The notes under the pieces are model-generated. The model searched no databases. It had not been told where the DNA came from and worked only from the letters and a program-made list of their open reading frames with translations. A stretch of 31,037 bases of DNA from a bacterium (lineage in GTDB: Bacteria > Patescibacteriota > Minisyncoccia > Phycocordibacterales > Phycocordibacteraceae): positions 1 to 31,037 of the forward strand of contig JAJXVZ010000003.1 of assembly GCA_021781865.1 (NCBI GenBank). Direction: 5' to 3'. The stretch's first letter is position 1, and each line of letters opens with the position of its first letter. Below, piece after piece: positions 8,677-18,595 of the stretch. Made by a program: the position numbers and the translations under genes.

Positions 8677-10427
8677 GCAAAAAACCTTTTACCAACGTGC
8701 TCGCGATACTACTCACTCTCACGCTTGTGGTATCCGCAGTATTTTTCAGTGCACCGCAGCCGGTATTAGCTTCCGGGGCAAGTTGTATGGTGGGTCTTGT
8801 TAGCGCCGCCGCCAGCGCATTCAGTAGCGCCGGAAGTGTTCCCAATAACTCTCTGACAGAGGATATGACAACAAACACGTCGGCAGGAGCGACTTTAGGT
8901 TCGTGCATAAATTCAATAATACTTATCCCATTGGCTCAGGCGGCTATTAAAACACTCTTGCAAAGCATGACGGCACGCATAATTAACTTCATCAATGGAT
9001 CTAATAGCACCGGCCAACCATCATTTGTACCGAATATTGCAGTGAATTTACAAGCGGTTGGAGATGCAGTCGCAGAACCTTTCATAGGCGAAATCTCCCA
9101 GGGTGTATTTAATTCGCCATTCGGGAGTGCAATCGCTGAATCACTTCAGAATTCTTACGTGCGCGGGACAGATCTCGCCGGTTTCTACGCGGCGAATCAG
9201 TGCACACTTGACCAATCATCTCCCGATATAAATTCTTATCTCGCGGGTAACTGGTCGCAAGGCGGCGTTGGTTCGTGGCTCGCGCTTACAACCGAATCTC
9301 AAAATAACCCCTATATGCTCGATCAAGCGGCACAGGGCCAACTTGGGGCTCTCGTGAGTCAAGCGCAAGGGAATCGACAACAAGATCTGCTCCAGTCAGG
9401 AGGATTTCTTTCATGGTGTGGCGGAGGACCTCCTACCTACGATCCCACCACATCAACAAATAGCGGATTTACACCAACATCAAATGGATTTACCACGAGC
9501 GCTACCTGTTTCAATAAAGACGGTTCCCCGGGCTATGTGGAGACTCCGGGTTCCGTTATTTCCGGTTACGCGCAAAAGGCTGTTGTTGACGCAGGTTTCA
9601 GTCAAGAATATGCGCAACTTATCTCTGCAAACCAAATCGATGGTGCACTTAGCGCGATTGTAGGAGACATCTTTAGTCAAGTAATGGGGGGTGTTAACGG
9701 TCTCCTCGGAGCTTCACAGTCTTCAAGTTCAGCGAGCCCATCTCTTTCTACACAACTAAATAACTACTCACCAGACACGACATCCGTGGCGGCAGCGGCG
9801 ACTGCAATGGCACAGACGGTATCAAATAACGTCACAAGTTATACAACTGCGTGGGACACGATCGCATCCGCTGCGAATAATGCCTCGACAAGCGCGGCGT
9901 CACTCGCAAGTTTTTGCACAGCAGCCGCAAATACAGCAAGTACTTCTCTGGAAGTTTCCTCCTCATCACCGTCGACCGCTTTCACAAGCGGCAATCCAAC
10001 CTTATCGCAAATTTCAAATTCAGAACTCATGACGTTTATCGCCTCCTCAACGGCTGAAGCGAACGCGGCACAGGCCGCAATTCAGACCGAAATAAATCCC
10101 GTGATAACACAGGCACAGAATGCACTCGGCTATGTTGCGCCTACGCAAGCACTCGTGAACAAAATCGAGACGGTAGATACGACAGATCCTTCCACATTAG
10201 GTACTGATACTCAAACTCTCGCCGGAATGCCCCCTTTAGCAAGTGATGTTGCAAATGCGCAGCAAAACGCACAGGCCTTCGGAGGAGCGACATCGACTCC
10301 AGCAAACACCGTCTCGCTTACGGTCTCGGGCAGCACACTCGTCGATCAAATGAATCTAATTAGTACAAACGCGAATTCGGCCACATTGCGCGCAGTTTGC
10401 ACCTTGCCGGCATCTCTCGGCGGATAA
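8673..10427 (+). CDS. Large secreted Ser/Thr/Ala-rich protein of the secretion-like block
   Basis: 584 residues with a signal peptide (about 1-33). Residues about 75-125 ('AQAAIKTLLQSMTARIINFI', then 'GQPSFVPN') carry a helix plus the motif 'I-x-x-F/W-I-N-x-G ... G-x-P-x-F-V', which I recognise from large exported proteins encoded beside VirB6-like genes in CPR genomes. Cysteines are spaced along the first 250 residues (for example 'SCINS', 'NQCTLD', 'SWCGGG'), allowing disulfides outside the cell. The second half is low-complexity and rich in Ser, Thr, Ala and Asn with long helical stretches. The start overlaps the preceding stop by four nt and the next gene starts 2 nt after its stop. Structural surface or channel component is an inference. 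Confidence 0.65.
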   Translation: MSKKPFTNVLAILLTLTLVVSAVFFSAPQPVLASGASCMVGLVSAAASAFSSAGSVPNNSLTEDMTTNTSAGATLGSCINSIILIPLAQAAIKTLLQSMTARIINFINGSNSTGQPSFVPNIAVNLQAVGDAVAEPFIGEISQGVFNSPFGSAIAESLQNSYVRGTDLAGFYAANQCTLDQSSPDINSYLAGNWSQGGVGSWLALTTESQNNPYMLDQAAQGQLGALVSQAQGNRQQDLLQSGGFLSWCGGGPPTYDPTTSTNSGFTPTSNGFTTSATCFNKDGSPGYVETPGSVISGYAQKAVVDAGFSQEYAQLISANQIDGALSAIVGDIFSQVMGGVNGLLGASQSSSSASPSLSTQLNNYSPDTTSVAAAATAMAQTVSNNVTSYTTAWDTIASAANNASTSAASLASFCTAAANTASTSLEVSSSSPSTAFTSGNPTLSQISNSELMTFIASSTAEANAAQAAIQTEINPVITQAQNALGYVAPTQALVNKIETVDTTDPSTLGTDTQTLAGMPPLASDVANAQQNAQAFGGATSTPANTVSLTVSGSTLVDQMNLISTNANSATLRAVCTLPASLGG

Positions 10428-10429
10428 TT

Positions 10430-12448
10430 ATGCGCCACTTCCTTTTCATTTCGATCATAACCCTAGCACTCATTACAAGTACGGTGGGTATTGCGCACGC
10501 TGTACATGCCGCATCCTCCACAGTTACAGTCGCGCCAACTAAATCGGTATCAGCGAGTGCCTCAGTTCTCCTCGGCTCAGATTCGCCTATTAATTTAAAT
10601 CCAGGACAGACTACCGCTAGCGGATTTAATAGCATTATGACGTGGATTGTAAGTCTATTTGCCTGGCTCGTTGGTGTCGCGGCACTCACGCTTGACTACG
10701 CGGTATACTATACCGTTATAAACATGGGTGCCTATGTTAAACACCTTTCCGCCGTTGGCACCGCATGGAGAATCATGCGCGATCTCGGAAATATATTTTT
10801 AATATTCGGCTTTCTTGCCGCTGGAATTGCAACGATTCTCGATCTTGATTTCTATGGATGGGGAAAAAAGATGCTTCCCGCTCTGCTCATTTCAGCAATC
10901 TTCCTTAATTTTTCCCTCTTCCTGTCTGAGGCAGTGATCGATGTAGGCAATCTTCTTGCAACTCAGTTCTATACGCAAATTAATGGAGGCTCTTTGCCGA
11001 CGCCTGCCTCATTGGCGAATACGAGTCCTTCGAACGAAGGAATCTCGACTGCAATCATGTCTCAATTGGGATTTTCAACCCTATATCCAACGAGTAATCC
11101 ATCTGTCTACACAGGCGATCACTCATGGCTCATTGGATTTTTGAGCATCATACTATTTATGACCACGGCATTTGTGATGTTTTCGCTCGCGTTTATACTC
11201 ATCGCGCGTTTTGTCGCGCTTATCTTCCTCATCATTCTTTCACCAGTTGGTTTTGCAGGCTTTGCAGTACCCGCGCTCGCTGGAAAATCGAAACAGTGGC
11301 GTGATGAGCTTTTTAAGCAAACTATAACGGCACCAGTTCTCCTCCTTCTACTTTACGTTGCGCTTGCCGTTATTACCGATGCGCATTTCATTACTGGGTT
11401 TAATGTGGCGTCTGGAGGGTGGCTCGGGTTCGTGAATAACACAAATCTTACCGGTTTCGCTGGAATATTGCTTTCCTTCCTCGTCGCAATGGGACTCCTA
11501 CTCTACGTAACCATCAAGGCGAAGGACCTTGGTGCCATTGGTGCTGCGGGGGCGACTAAGCTAGCCAGTAAACTCTCCGGAGCAACTCTTGCCGCAGGTG
11601 GCATTGGCTGGACGGGACGACACACTATAGGGCTTGGTGGTAATTATGCCGCAAAAAAATTGGGTAACACGGCATTCGGCCGCACCTTTGTCGGCAGGGG
11701 TATCGCGGATACACTTGAAAAACGAGTGGCGAAGGCGAGCTTTGATGTTCGCAACACGAAATTAGCCAAAATGGCTAGAGGATCCGGTCTCGATCTCGGG
11801 AAAGGACAGAAGGGCGGCTATACCGCAGACCTTAAATCCCGCGCAGAATCGTACGAAAGAGCAGCTAACCGTATCAAAGGTCGTGCCAGAACCGCTGAGG
11901 AAGAAGAGTCGCTCAAAAAAGCATCAGAGAAAACGGCAGTGGTTGCGCTCGCGCACGGCACGGCAAAAGACGAACACGAAACAGCCAAACAGGAACAGGC
12001 AAAGCTGAAAGAGGAAGTTGAACGTCTCGAGAAAGAAAAAGCAAGAAATGATGCATTTCACGTCAATGACGCTCCCGCACAAGAAACCGAACGGCAATTA
12101 GGAACCGCACGTAAAAATCTTGCGACAAGCGAGCAAAATCTTGCGTCGACAAGTACGAAACTCGCGCAAGCAACCACGAATTTTGAGGCGGCTCAAGCAG
12201 AAGAAGCTAAGATAAAGGCTACTGTTGATTTCGTAACTTCCGAAAAAGGTTCTAAACAAGAATATGCAGACAGGCTTAAGGATAAATGGGGCAAGATTCC
12301 AATTCTTGGAACGGCCGCAAGTATCGCCGGACCTCGTATCAGTGCCAATATTGGCAAATCAAAAGACCAAAAGATGGTGGATGAGTTCCTCGCGAGTGTA
12401 AAAGAAAAAGTAGCAAAAGAAGATAAGACGGAAGAAGACCAAGGATAG
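10430..12448 (+). CDS. VirB6/TrbL-like polytopic protein with coiled-coil tail
   Basis: 672 residues. A signal-like segment (about 1-28) is followed by about seven membrane helices: 'IMTWIVSLFAWLVGVAAL', 'IFLIFGFLAAGIATIL', 'LLISAIFLNFSLFL', two long ones around 'FVMFSLAFILIARFVALIF', 'PVLLLLLYVALAVI' and 'GILLSFLVAMGLLLYV'. This layout and the 'RFVALIFLIILSPVGF' stretch match the VirB6/TrbL-like channel proteins of type IV secretion and CPR pilus-like systems. The last ~260 residues are a charged cytosolic region with a long predicted coiled coil (Glu/Lys/Ala heptads around 'KLKEEVERLEKEK'). The start is placed at the ATG at 10430, 2 nt after the preceding stop; the in-frame ATG at 10397 would overlap that gene and precede the signal segment with unneeded residues. 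Confidence 0.7.
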   Translation: MRHFLFISIITLALITSTVGIAHAVHAASSTVTVAPTKSVSASASVLLGSDSPINLNPGQTTASGFNSIMTWIVSLFAWLVGVAALTLDYAVYYTVINMGAYVKHLSAVGTAWRIMRDLGNIFLIFGFLAAGIATILDLDFYGWGKKMLPALLISAIFLNFSLFLSEAVIDVGNLLATQFYTQINGGSLPTPASLANTSPSNEGISTAIMSQLGFSTLYPTSNPSVYTGDHSWLIGFLSIILFMTTAFVMFSLAFILIARFVALIFLIILSPVGFAGFAVPALAGKSKQWRDELFKQTITAPVLLLLLYVALAVITDAHFITGFNVASGGWLGFVNNTNLTGFAGILLSFLVAMGLLLYVTIKAKDLGAIGAAGATKLASKLSGATLAAGGIGWTGRHTIGLGGNYAAKKLGNTAFGRTFVGRGIADTLEKRVAKASFDVRNTKLAKMARGSGLDLGKGQKGGYTADLKSRAESYERAANRIKGRARTAEEEESLKKASEKTAVVALAHGTAKDEHETAKQEQAKLKEEVERLEKEKARNDAFHVNDAPAQETERQLGTARKNLATSEQNLASTSTKLAQATTNFEAAQAEEAKIKATVDFVTSEKGSKQEYADRLKDKWGKIPILGTAASIAGPRISANIGKSKDQKMVDEFLASVKEKVAKEDKTEEDQG

Positions 12449-12472
12449 TGAATATATAACAATATTACTTGT

Positions 12473-13249
12473 ATGAACACATCACAGGAACCAACATTTG
12501 ATCAAGATCTTTCAACAGTAGTTTCGCAATTGCCGATGCCAATCCGTTCTTTTTTCATAAGCGGGAAGGTGGAGGTTATTGCAAGGGGTCTTATGCAAAA
12601 ATATAAGCTTCATATTGATCAAGGCGCCATTATGGAACGTGAAATAATTTTGCTTCTCCTCGGTCTTAAAAATCCTACGGAATTCATCAAGACGCTCACT
12701 GAAGACGCACAGCTCGATCAACAAACCGTTGATGGTATTGCGCAAGGCGTGAACGACCAAATATTTGTTCCTCTCCAGGAAGAGATGAAGAGTGAGGCAG
12801 TCACAATAAGTGCGCAAGAAAAATCACAGAAGCCTATTCCACCTCGCCAACAGACGGCTACGCCAGCACCGATGTATGCGCCACCATTGCAATCGCCAAG
12901 CTATTCGTATCCGGAGGGCAATGTCGCCTCTTCCAGTCCTGTGCACCCACCACCGGTACCACGGCGCATCACCCCCCCTTCCCTCGTCGACACAAAGATT
13001 GCGGTGCACGCCGCCACGAGCACAGTCCCAAAGCCCTCAATCGGCGAAAAACTGCTCGAGGATCACGAGGAGCCACACATTGAATTTAATAAAGCATCAG
13101 CGCCACTTCGGTCGCGATCTGTGACATCTTCGCCAATGTCCCCAAGTTCATCGGGTATAACACCTCCCGCTTCGTCCACACAGCCTGCTCCACCAACAGT
13201 CAGACCATACTCATCCGATCCTTATCGCGAACCGATTGACGAAACATAA
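12473..13249 (+). CDS. Cytosolic helical/proline-rich protein of the secretion-like block
   Basis: 258 residues without signal or membrane helix. The first ~105 residues are helical ('LPMPIRSFFISGKVEVIARG', 'KYKLHIDQGAIMEREIIL', 'KNPTEFIKTL', 'NDQIFVPLQEE'), a module I recognise as recurrent in CPR beside VirB6-like genes but of unknown function. From about 115 on it is a Pro/Ser/Thr-rich disordered tail. The 25-nt spacer before it has no SD. Transcription of the block apparently ends somewhere before the rpsL promoter, but I see no hairpin terminator. Confidence 0.65.
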   Translation: MNTSQEPTFDQDLSTVVSQLPMPIRSFFISGKVEVIARGLMQKYKLHIDQGAIMEREIILLLLGLKNPTEFIKTLTEDAQLDQQTVDGIAQGVNDQIFVPLQEEMKSEAVTISAQEKSQKPIPPRQQTATPAPMYAPPLQSPSYSYPEGNVASSSPVHPPPVPRRITPPSLVDTKIAVHAATSTVPKPSIGEKLLEDHEEPHIEFNKASAPLRSRSVTSSPMSPSSSGITPPASSTQPAPPTVRPYSSDPYREPIDET

Positions 13250-13260
13250 GAGTACTGTAG

Positions 13261-13289
13261 TTGCATTCCGCGCAGCATTCCTTTATATT
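13261..13289 (+). promoter_or_regulatory. rpsL promoter (-35 TTGCAT, 17 bp, -10 TATATT)
   Basis: -35 TTGCAT at 13261-13266 and -10 TATATT at 13284-13289 with an ideal 17-bp spacer. Transcription is expected to start at about 13296. Confidence 0.7.
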
Positions 13290-13296
13290 ACTTGAT

Positions 13297-13311
13297 GACC
13301 CTCCTCGGGTC
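13297..13311 (+). promoter_or_regulatory. 5'-terminal leader hairpin of rpsL mRNA
   Basis: GACCC (13297-13301) pairs with GGGTC (13307-13311) around a 5-nt loop, beginning at the predicted transcript start. A pyrimidine tract TTCTTTTCT and the ATG at 13323 follow. No SD. The same layout precedes fusA, rpsS and rpsN. Confidence 0.5.
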
Positions 13312-13322
13312 TTCTTTTCTAC

Positions 13323-13736
13323 ATGGCAACTATCAATCAGCTCTCGAAGAGAGGCCGCAAGAACAAATCGTCCAAGACGAAGGTACCCGCCCTTGCGCGC
13401 GGCTTTAACGTACTCTCGAATCGTCCAACTTTCTATCCATCACCTTTTAAACGCGGTGTTTGCACTAAAGTGACGACAAAGACTCCGAGGAAACCAAACT
13501 CAGCTATCAGGAAGATCGCACGCGTTCGTCTTACAAATGGTATGGAGGTTACCGCTTATATCCCAGGCGAGACGCATAATCTTCAGGAGCACTCAGTCGT
13601 ACTACTTCGTGGTGGACGTGTGAAGGATATCGGCGTGCAATATACTATTGTGCGTGGGAAGCTTGACACCGCTGGTCTTGATAAACGTCGTCGTTCACGT
13701 TCGCGTTATGGCGCGAAGCGTCCTTCTGCAAAATAA
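13323..13736 (+). CDS. rpsL: 30S ribosomal protein S12
   Basis: 137 residues. S12 lines the decoding centre and controls translational accuracy. Core motifs: '[13 protein letters not shown]' at the N-terminus, '[17 protein letters not shown]' at 54-70 (with the conserved Lys-Pro-Asn-Ser loop), '[27 protein letters not shown]' at 76-102 and a basic C-terminus ending '[10 protein letters not shown]'. It has the longer loop between 'PAL' and 'KRGVC', as in Firmicutes S12. The loop after 'GGRVKD' reads '[10 protein letters not shown]' where nearly all S12 have 'LPGVRYHIVRG': the proline at E. coli position 90/91 is absent and the His is Thr. First gene of the str cluster, 2 nt before rpsG. Confidence 0.97.
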   Translation: MATINQLSKRGRKNKSSKTKVPALARGFNVLSNRPTFYPSPFKRGVCTKVTTKTPRKPNSAIRKIARVRLTNGMEVTAYIPGETHNLQEHSVVLLRGGRVKDIGVQYTIVRGKLDTAGLDKRRRSRSRYGAKRPSAK

Positions 13737-13738
13737 AT

Positions 13739-14203
13739 ATGCGTCGACCTCTTAAAAAGAAGCGAGTTTGGCGTCCAGATCTTAAGTATGGATCAGAAAC
13801 ACTCAATCGTTTCATCAATGCTGTCATGTGGGATGGCAAGAAGGACACCGCGCGTGCAGTTGTTTATCGCGCGTTTTCTACCATTGAAAAAGACGGTGCC
13901 AATCCTCTCGAGACATTCGAGACGGCGTTGCGTAACGTTTCACCTCTCATGGAGGTTCGTTCTCGTCGTGTTGGAGGTGCCAATTACCAAGTGCCGCGTG
14001 AAGTTTCTCAGAACCGTCGTCTTACACTCTCATTTCGTTGGATTATCAATGCTGCACGCGCAAAAAAAGGTAAACCAATGGCAGATAAACTTGCCGATGA
14101 ACTTATTCTTGCTGCAAAGAATGAAGGTGATGCGATAAAGAAAAAGGACGAAATGCATCGTATGGCTGAAGCTAATAAAGCTTTTGCACATTTTGCCTGG
14201 TAA
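13739..14203 (+). CDS. rpsG: 30S ribosomal protein S7
   Basis: 154 residues, normal length. S7 nucleates assembly of the 30S head and contacts the E-site tRNA. Recognisable by 'RFINAVMWDGKKDTARAVVYRA', 'PLMEVRSRRVGGANYQVP' and 'RWIINAARAKKG', ending in 'HRMAEANKAFAHFAW'. Starts 2 nt after the rpsL stop without an SD, so it is presumably translated by coupling or re-initiation. No terminator follows, so the rpsL-rpsG transcript can run into the next small unit and end at its tandem terminators. Confidence 0.97.
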   Translation: MRRPLKKKRVWRPDLKYGSETLNRFINAVMWDGKKDTARAVVYRAFSTIEKDGANPLETFETALRNVSPLMEVRSRRVGGANYQVPREVSQNRRLTLSFRWIINAARAKKGKPMADKLADELILAAKNEGDAIKKKDEMHRMAEANKAFAHFAW

Positions 14204-14234
14204 CCGCTAAGATGCAGAAGAGGTGTGCAAATAT

Positions 14235-14263
14235 TTGACCATTTAAATAAATAGTGCTATAAA
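14235..14263 (+). promoter_or_regulatory. Strong promoter of the rpsG-fusA inserted unit
   Basis: -35 TTGACC at 14235-14240, exactly 17 bp, -10 TATAAA at 14258-14263 with an extended TGC at 14255-14257. It is one of the best promoters in the window. Start expected near 14270, giving a leader of about 57 nt. Confidence 0.75.
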
Positions 14264-14313
14264 AAATTCGGTAGAATCTACAAGATCTTTGCCATTTTAC
14301 TACTGTTCTTACA

Positions 14314-14320
14314 TAGGAGG
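14314..14320 (+). promoter_or_regulatory. Strong Shine-Dalgarno
   Basis: TAGGAGG, 6 nt before the ATG at 14327. Near-perfect SD at optimal spacing, in contrast to the SD-less ribosomal protein genes on both sides; it fixes the start. Confidence 0.8.
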
Positions 14321-14326
14321 CGTATC

Positions 14327-14740
14327 ATGTCAGCAATGATTAAGCTCGTTCCCAAGAGGAGCGAGAACGATACCAGCAATCCATACTACATGCCAACGTG
14401 GTTGCCGCGCATTGCAGAATTCAATCCGTGGAGAAGAAGGAATTTACGTATCTCCCGTCTGCTGGCGCGGCTGGATGAAATTGCGGATCAAATGACTCGA
14501 GATGCGATTTGTACCCGCGTGCGCTATCGCTATCGGAGGAAGTGTGTGGAATTCTGTACCCCCGCAGGAGAGGTGCTCCTGCGTATTCACTTACAAGCGG
14601 ACGGAACTTACGAAGGCATCAATGTTCGTGTTGTATCGAGTATCTTGATGCCAAAAACAAGGGCGGAATTGAGAGGTTTGTTCTGCGATCTTCCGCAGGC
14701 ACGACAAATCTTTATCATGGAAGCACACCAATTATTGTGA
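14327..14740 (+). CDS. Unknown protein inserted between rpsG and fusA
   Basis: 137 residues; family not recognised. No signal peptide or membrane helix. The middle is strongly basic ('PWRRRNLRISRLLARLDEI', 'RVRYRYRRKCVEFCTPAGE'), then comes a predicted beta-rich part ('EVLLRIHLQADGTYEGINVRVV') and a helical end. A nucleic-acid or ribosome-associated role would fit the charge but is only a guess. It forms a self-contained unit with its own promoter, strong SD and two terminators, and the stop codon lies inside the first terminator stem. It resembles the other two inserted units (20535, 23911) in architecture, not in sequence. Confidence 0.75.
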   Translation: MSAMIKLVPKRSENDTSNPYYMPTWLPRIAEFNPWRRRNLRISRLLARLDEIADQMTRDAICTRVRYRYRRKCVEFCTPAGEVLLRIHLQADGTYEGINVRVVSSILMPKTRAELRGLFCDLPQARQIFIMEAHQLL

Positions 14741-14764
14741 TTTTCAAATCACAATAATTTTTTA
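14730..14764 (+). terminator. Intrinsic terminator 1 of tandem pair
   Basis: A perfect 14-bp inverted repeat, 14730-14743 with 14746-14759, 2-nt apparent loop, followed by a T-run. AT-rich stem; includes the stop codon of the preceding ORF. Confidence 0.7.
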
Positions 14765-14799
14765 AGCCCGCTCTGCAAGAGCGGGCTTTTTATTTTTGC
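14764..14799 (+). terminator. Intrinsic terminator 2 of tandem pair
   Basis: AAGCCCGCTCT (14764-14774) pairs with AGAGCGGGCTT (14778-14788) around GCA, followed by TTTATTTTT. A textbook rho-independent terminator that insulates fusA from upstream transcription. Confidence 0.92.
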
Positions 14800-14804
14800 A
14801 TACT

Positions 14805-14832
14805 TTGCAATTTATTTTATCTGGGCTATTCT
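14805..14832 (+). promoter_or_regulatory. fusA promoter
   Basis: -35 TTGCAA at 14805-14810, 16-bp spacer, -10 TATTCT at 14827-14832, directly after the tandem terminators. Start expected near 14839. Confidence 0.55.
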
Positions 14833-14838
14833 CTGGAG

Positions 14839-14881
14839 AACGCCTCGGCGCTTTTTATTTTTTTATCCATTATTTATATTT
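14839..14881 (+). promoter_or_regulatory. fusA leader: 5'-terminal hairpin plus U-rich tract
   Basis: CGC-CTCG-GCG at 14841-14850 forms a small hairpin 2 nt after the predicted start. It is followed by an almost pure T/A stretch (TTTTTATTTTTTTATCC...) up to the ATG at 14882. No SD. It could also act as a weak attenuator, since hairpin plus T-run resembles a terminator. Confidence 0.45.
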
Positions 14882-17029
<2,148 letters not shown>

Positions 17030-17114
17030 GGACACGTGTTTGGTCATCGCGAACTGTAAATGAATCACCACGAGAGGGCTTGTAAACAACTGCTGTTCGA
17101 AACGGCGGCGATTG

Positions 17115-17130
17115 TGCTACACTTGTAGCA
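17115..17130 (+). promoter_or_regulatory. Extended -10 embedded in a dyad
   Basis: TGC-TACACT (hexamer 17118-17123) is an extended -10 for the gene at 17149. It overlaps a perfect inverted repeat TGCTAC-ACTT-GTAGCA (17115-17130), a position where a repressor could block RNA polymerase. No -35. Confidence 0.4.
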
Positions 17131-17148
17131 TATACGTAACCTATTCTT

Positions 17149-18510
17149 ATGATGCCCAACGAACAACTCCTGAATTACATCCGCCAACAAATGGCCTCTG
17201 GCGTTTCAAGGGAAGATATCACAAAAGAACTCACGACGAACGGATGGCAGGTTTCAGACATCAGTGCAGCATTTGCCGCAATGAGTATTCCGACACCATC
17301 TATTTCTTCACACCCCTCAGCACCGATCCAACAGCAATCTGCAACAAGTCTAAATCATGTATCAAATAAAAGAGGGGCAGCAATTTCTACAAAACTCATC
17401 GTCTTGGTTGCCATCGCCATTATTGGTGGAGGAGCGGTTTTCGCGTATTTTACATACTCTAACTCTAATAACTCTAATGTTTCCGCGCCCCAGACAGAGC
17501 CGATTAACAACACAGGGGGTTCTTGGACCTGGGCTGAACACAATGCAGAAGGTTCATATAAAGCAAAAAGTTCATCAACCTTATATTTTTCCACCATCAC
17601 TTCTTCCGCCGACGGTACGCATCTCGCAGCAGTTGATACCCTCCAAAATGGAGGTGTATATACTTCCAATGATTCTGGCACCACGTGGGTTTATCGACCC
17701 GTCCCCGGGGGATCATCATTGTGGTATATAACTTCTTCCGCCGACGGTACGCATCTCGCAGCCGCTGGTACCGACGGCAAAGAAGTATATGTTTCCGCTG
17801 ATTCCGGTGTCACCTGGGTTAAGCGCGCCATTACTGGTACTGCCGGTCAAATTACAAACGCATCGGGAATCGCGTCCTCCGCCGACGGTACGCATCTCGC
17901 GGTTGCAGGGCTTGATGTTGTTTATACTTCTGCCGATTTCGGCGTTACTTGGGCTACTCACACGCTACCTCAAGAGGGTACGTCTTATCAAATCGCGCTC
18001 GGTCATATTGTTTCTTCCGCCGACGGTACGCATCTCGCAGTCATTGACACCACGTGTACCGAAGTGGGTAGCTGTGTTTTCACATCCTCGGATTCTGGCA
18101 CCACATGGATCATGCATAGTATGGGGGACGCAACGGGCGCCTTGTCTGGTCTCGTTTCTTCCGCCGACGGTACGCATCTCGCAGCGTCTGACGGCGGAAC
18201 TGGGAGCGGCGGTGACATTTACACATCATCGGACTCTGGTTCTACATGGACCGCTCAAACTGGTGCCGGTCAGCGTTACTGGGGTGGTATTGTCTCTTCC
18301 GCCGACGGTACGCATCTCGCAGCAATCTATGACGCCGGCGCCGGTACTGGAGGCTATATCTATACGTCTTCCGACTCTGGCAGTACATGGAACGCTCAAA
18401 CGAGCGCAGGCTTGCACTCCTGGAGTGGCATTATCTCTTCCTCCGATGGTATGCGCCTCGTGGCACTTACGTCTCAAGGTGGTGTTTGGATCGGGACACT
18501 CAGTCAGTAA
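17149..18510 (+). CDS. Membrane-anchored Asp-box (BNR-like) repeat protein
   Basis: 453 residues. Residues 1-40 are the same helical motif as in the protein at 4584 ('LLNYIRQQMASGVSREDI' ... 'NGWQVSDISAAF'). After a Ser/Pro/Gln linker, one membrane helix at about 84-105 ('LIVLVAIAIIGGGAVFAYF') puts the rest outside. From about 150 to the end there are seven repeats of 44-48 residues, each opening with 'SSADGTHLA' (last copy 'SSSDGMRLV'). Six carry an Asp-box S-x-D-x-G-x-T-W ('NDSGTTW', 'SDSGSTW'), the hallmark of sialidase/VPS10/photosynthesis-factor-type beta-propellers. Seven blades would close one propeller. No sialidase catalytic residues are evident, so a binding or adhesive role is more likely. 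It separates fusA from tuf. Start at 17149 or the adjacent ATG at 17152. Confidence 0.8.
   Translation: MMPNEQLLNYIRQQMASGVSREDITKELTTNGWQVSDISAAFAAMSIPTPSISSHPSAPIQQQSATSLNHVSNKRGAAISTKLIVLVAIAIIGGGAVFAYFTYSNSNNSNVSAPQTEPINNTGGSWTWAEHNAEGSYKAKSSSTLYFSTITSSADGTHLAAVDTLQNGGVYTSNDSGTTWVYRPVPGGSSLWYITSSADGTHLAAAGTDGKEVYVSADSGVTWVKRAITGTAGQITNASGIASSADGTHLAVAGLDVVYTSADFGVTWATHTLPQEGTSYQIALGHIVSSADGTHLAVIDTTCTEVGSCVFTSSDSGTTWIMHSMGDATGALSGLVSSADGTHLAASDGGTGSGGDIYTSSDSGSTWTAQTGAGQRYWGGIVSSADGTHLAAIYDAGAGTGGYIYTSSDSGSTWNAQTSAGLHSWSGIISSSDGMRLVALTSQGGVWIGTLSQ
17602..18461 (+). repeat. Seven in-frame repeats with near-identical DNA core
   Basis: Copies of a ~27-nt core begin at 17602, 17734, 17875, 18013, 18157, 18295 and 18436, with periods of 132, 141, 138, 144, 138 and 141 nt. 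Copies 1, 2, 4, 5 and 6 are identical over the core, copy 3 has one change at its start plus changes at the end, and copy 7 has drifted. All synonymous positions are kept although the DNA between the cores differs greatly. Confidence 0.92.
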
Positions 18511-18595
18511 GTGGAAGAGTTGATTCACTATAGACATCGTTCAAGATATCAGCGCGAGCAGGAAATAATTTTCACAGTGTATCCACGTGGGTGAG

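Noticed and set aside
17602..18461. Regularly spaced ~27-nt repeats as a CRISPR array
   Set aside because: The repeats are in frame in an intact ORF with Asp-box motifs, spacers are 105-117 nt, and no cas genes are near.
17789..18523. Long second-frame plus-strand ORF in the Asp-box gene
   Set aside because: It arises from the repetitive, codon-biased DNA of the repeats; it has no recognisable domain.
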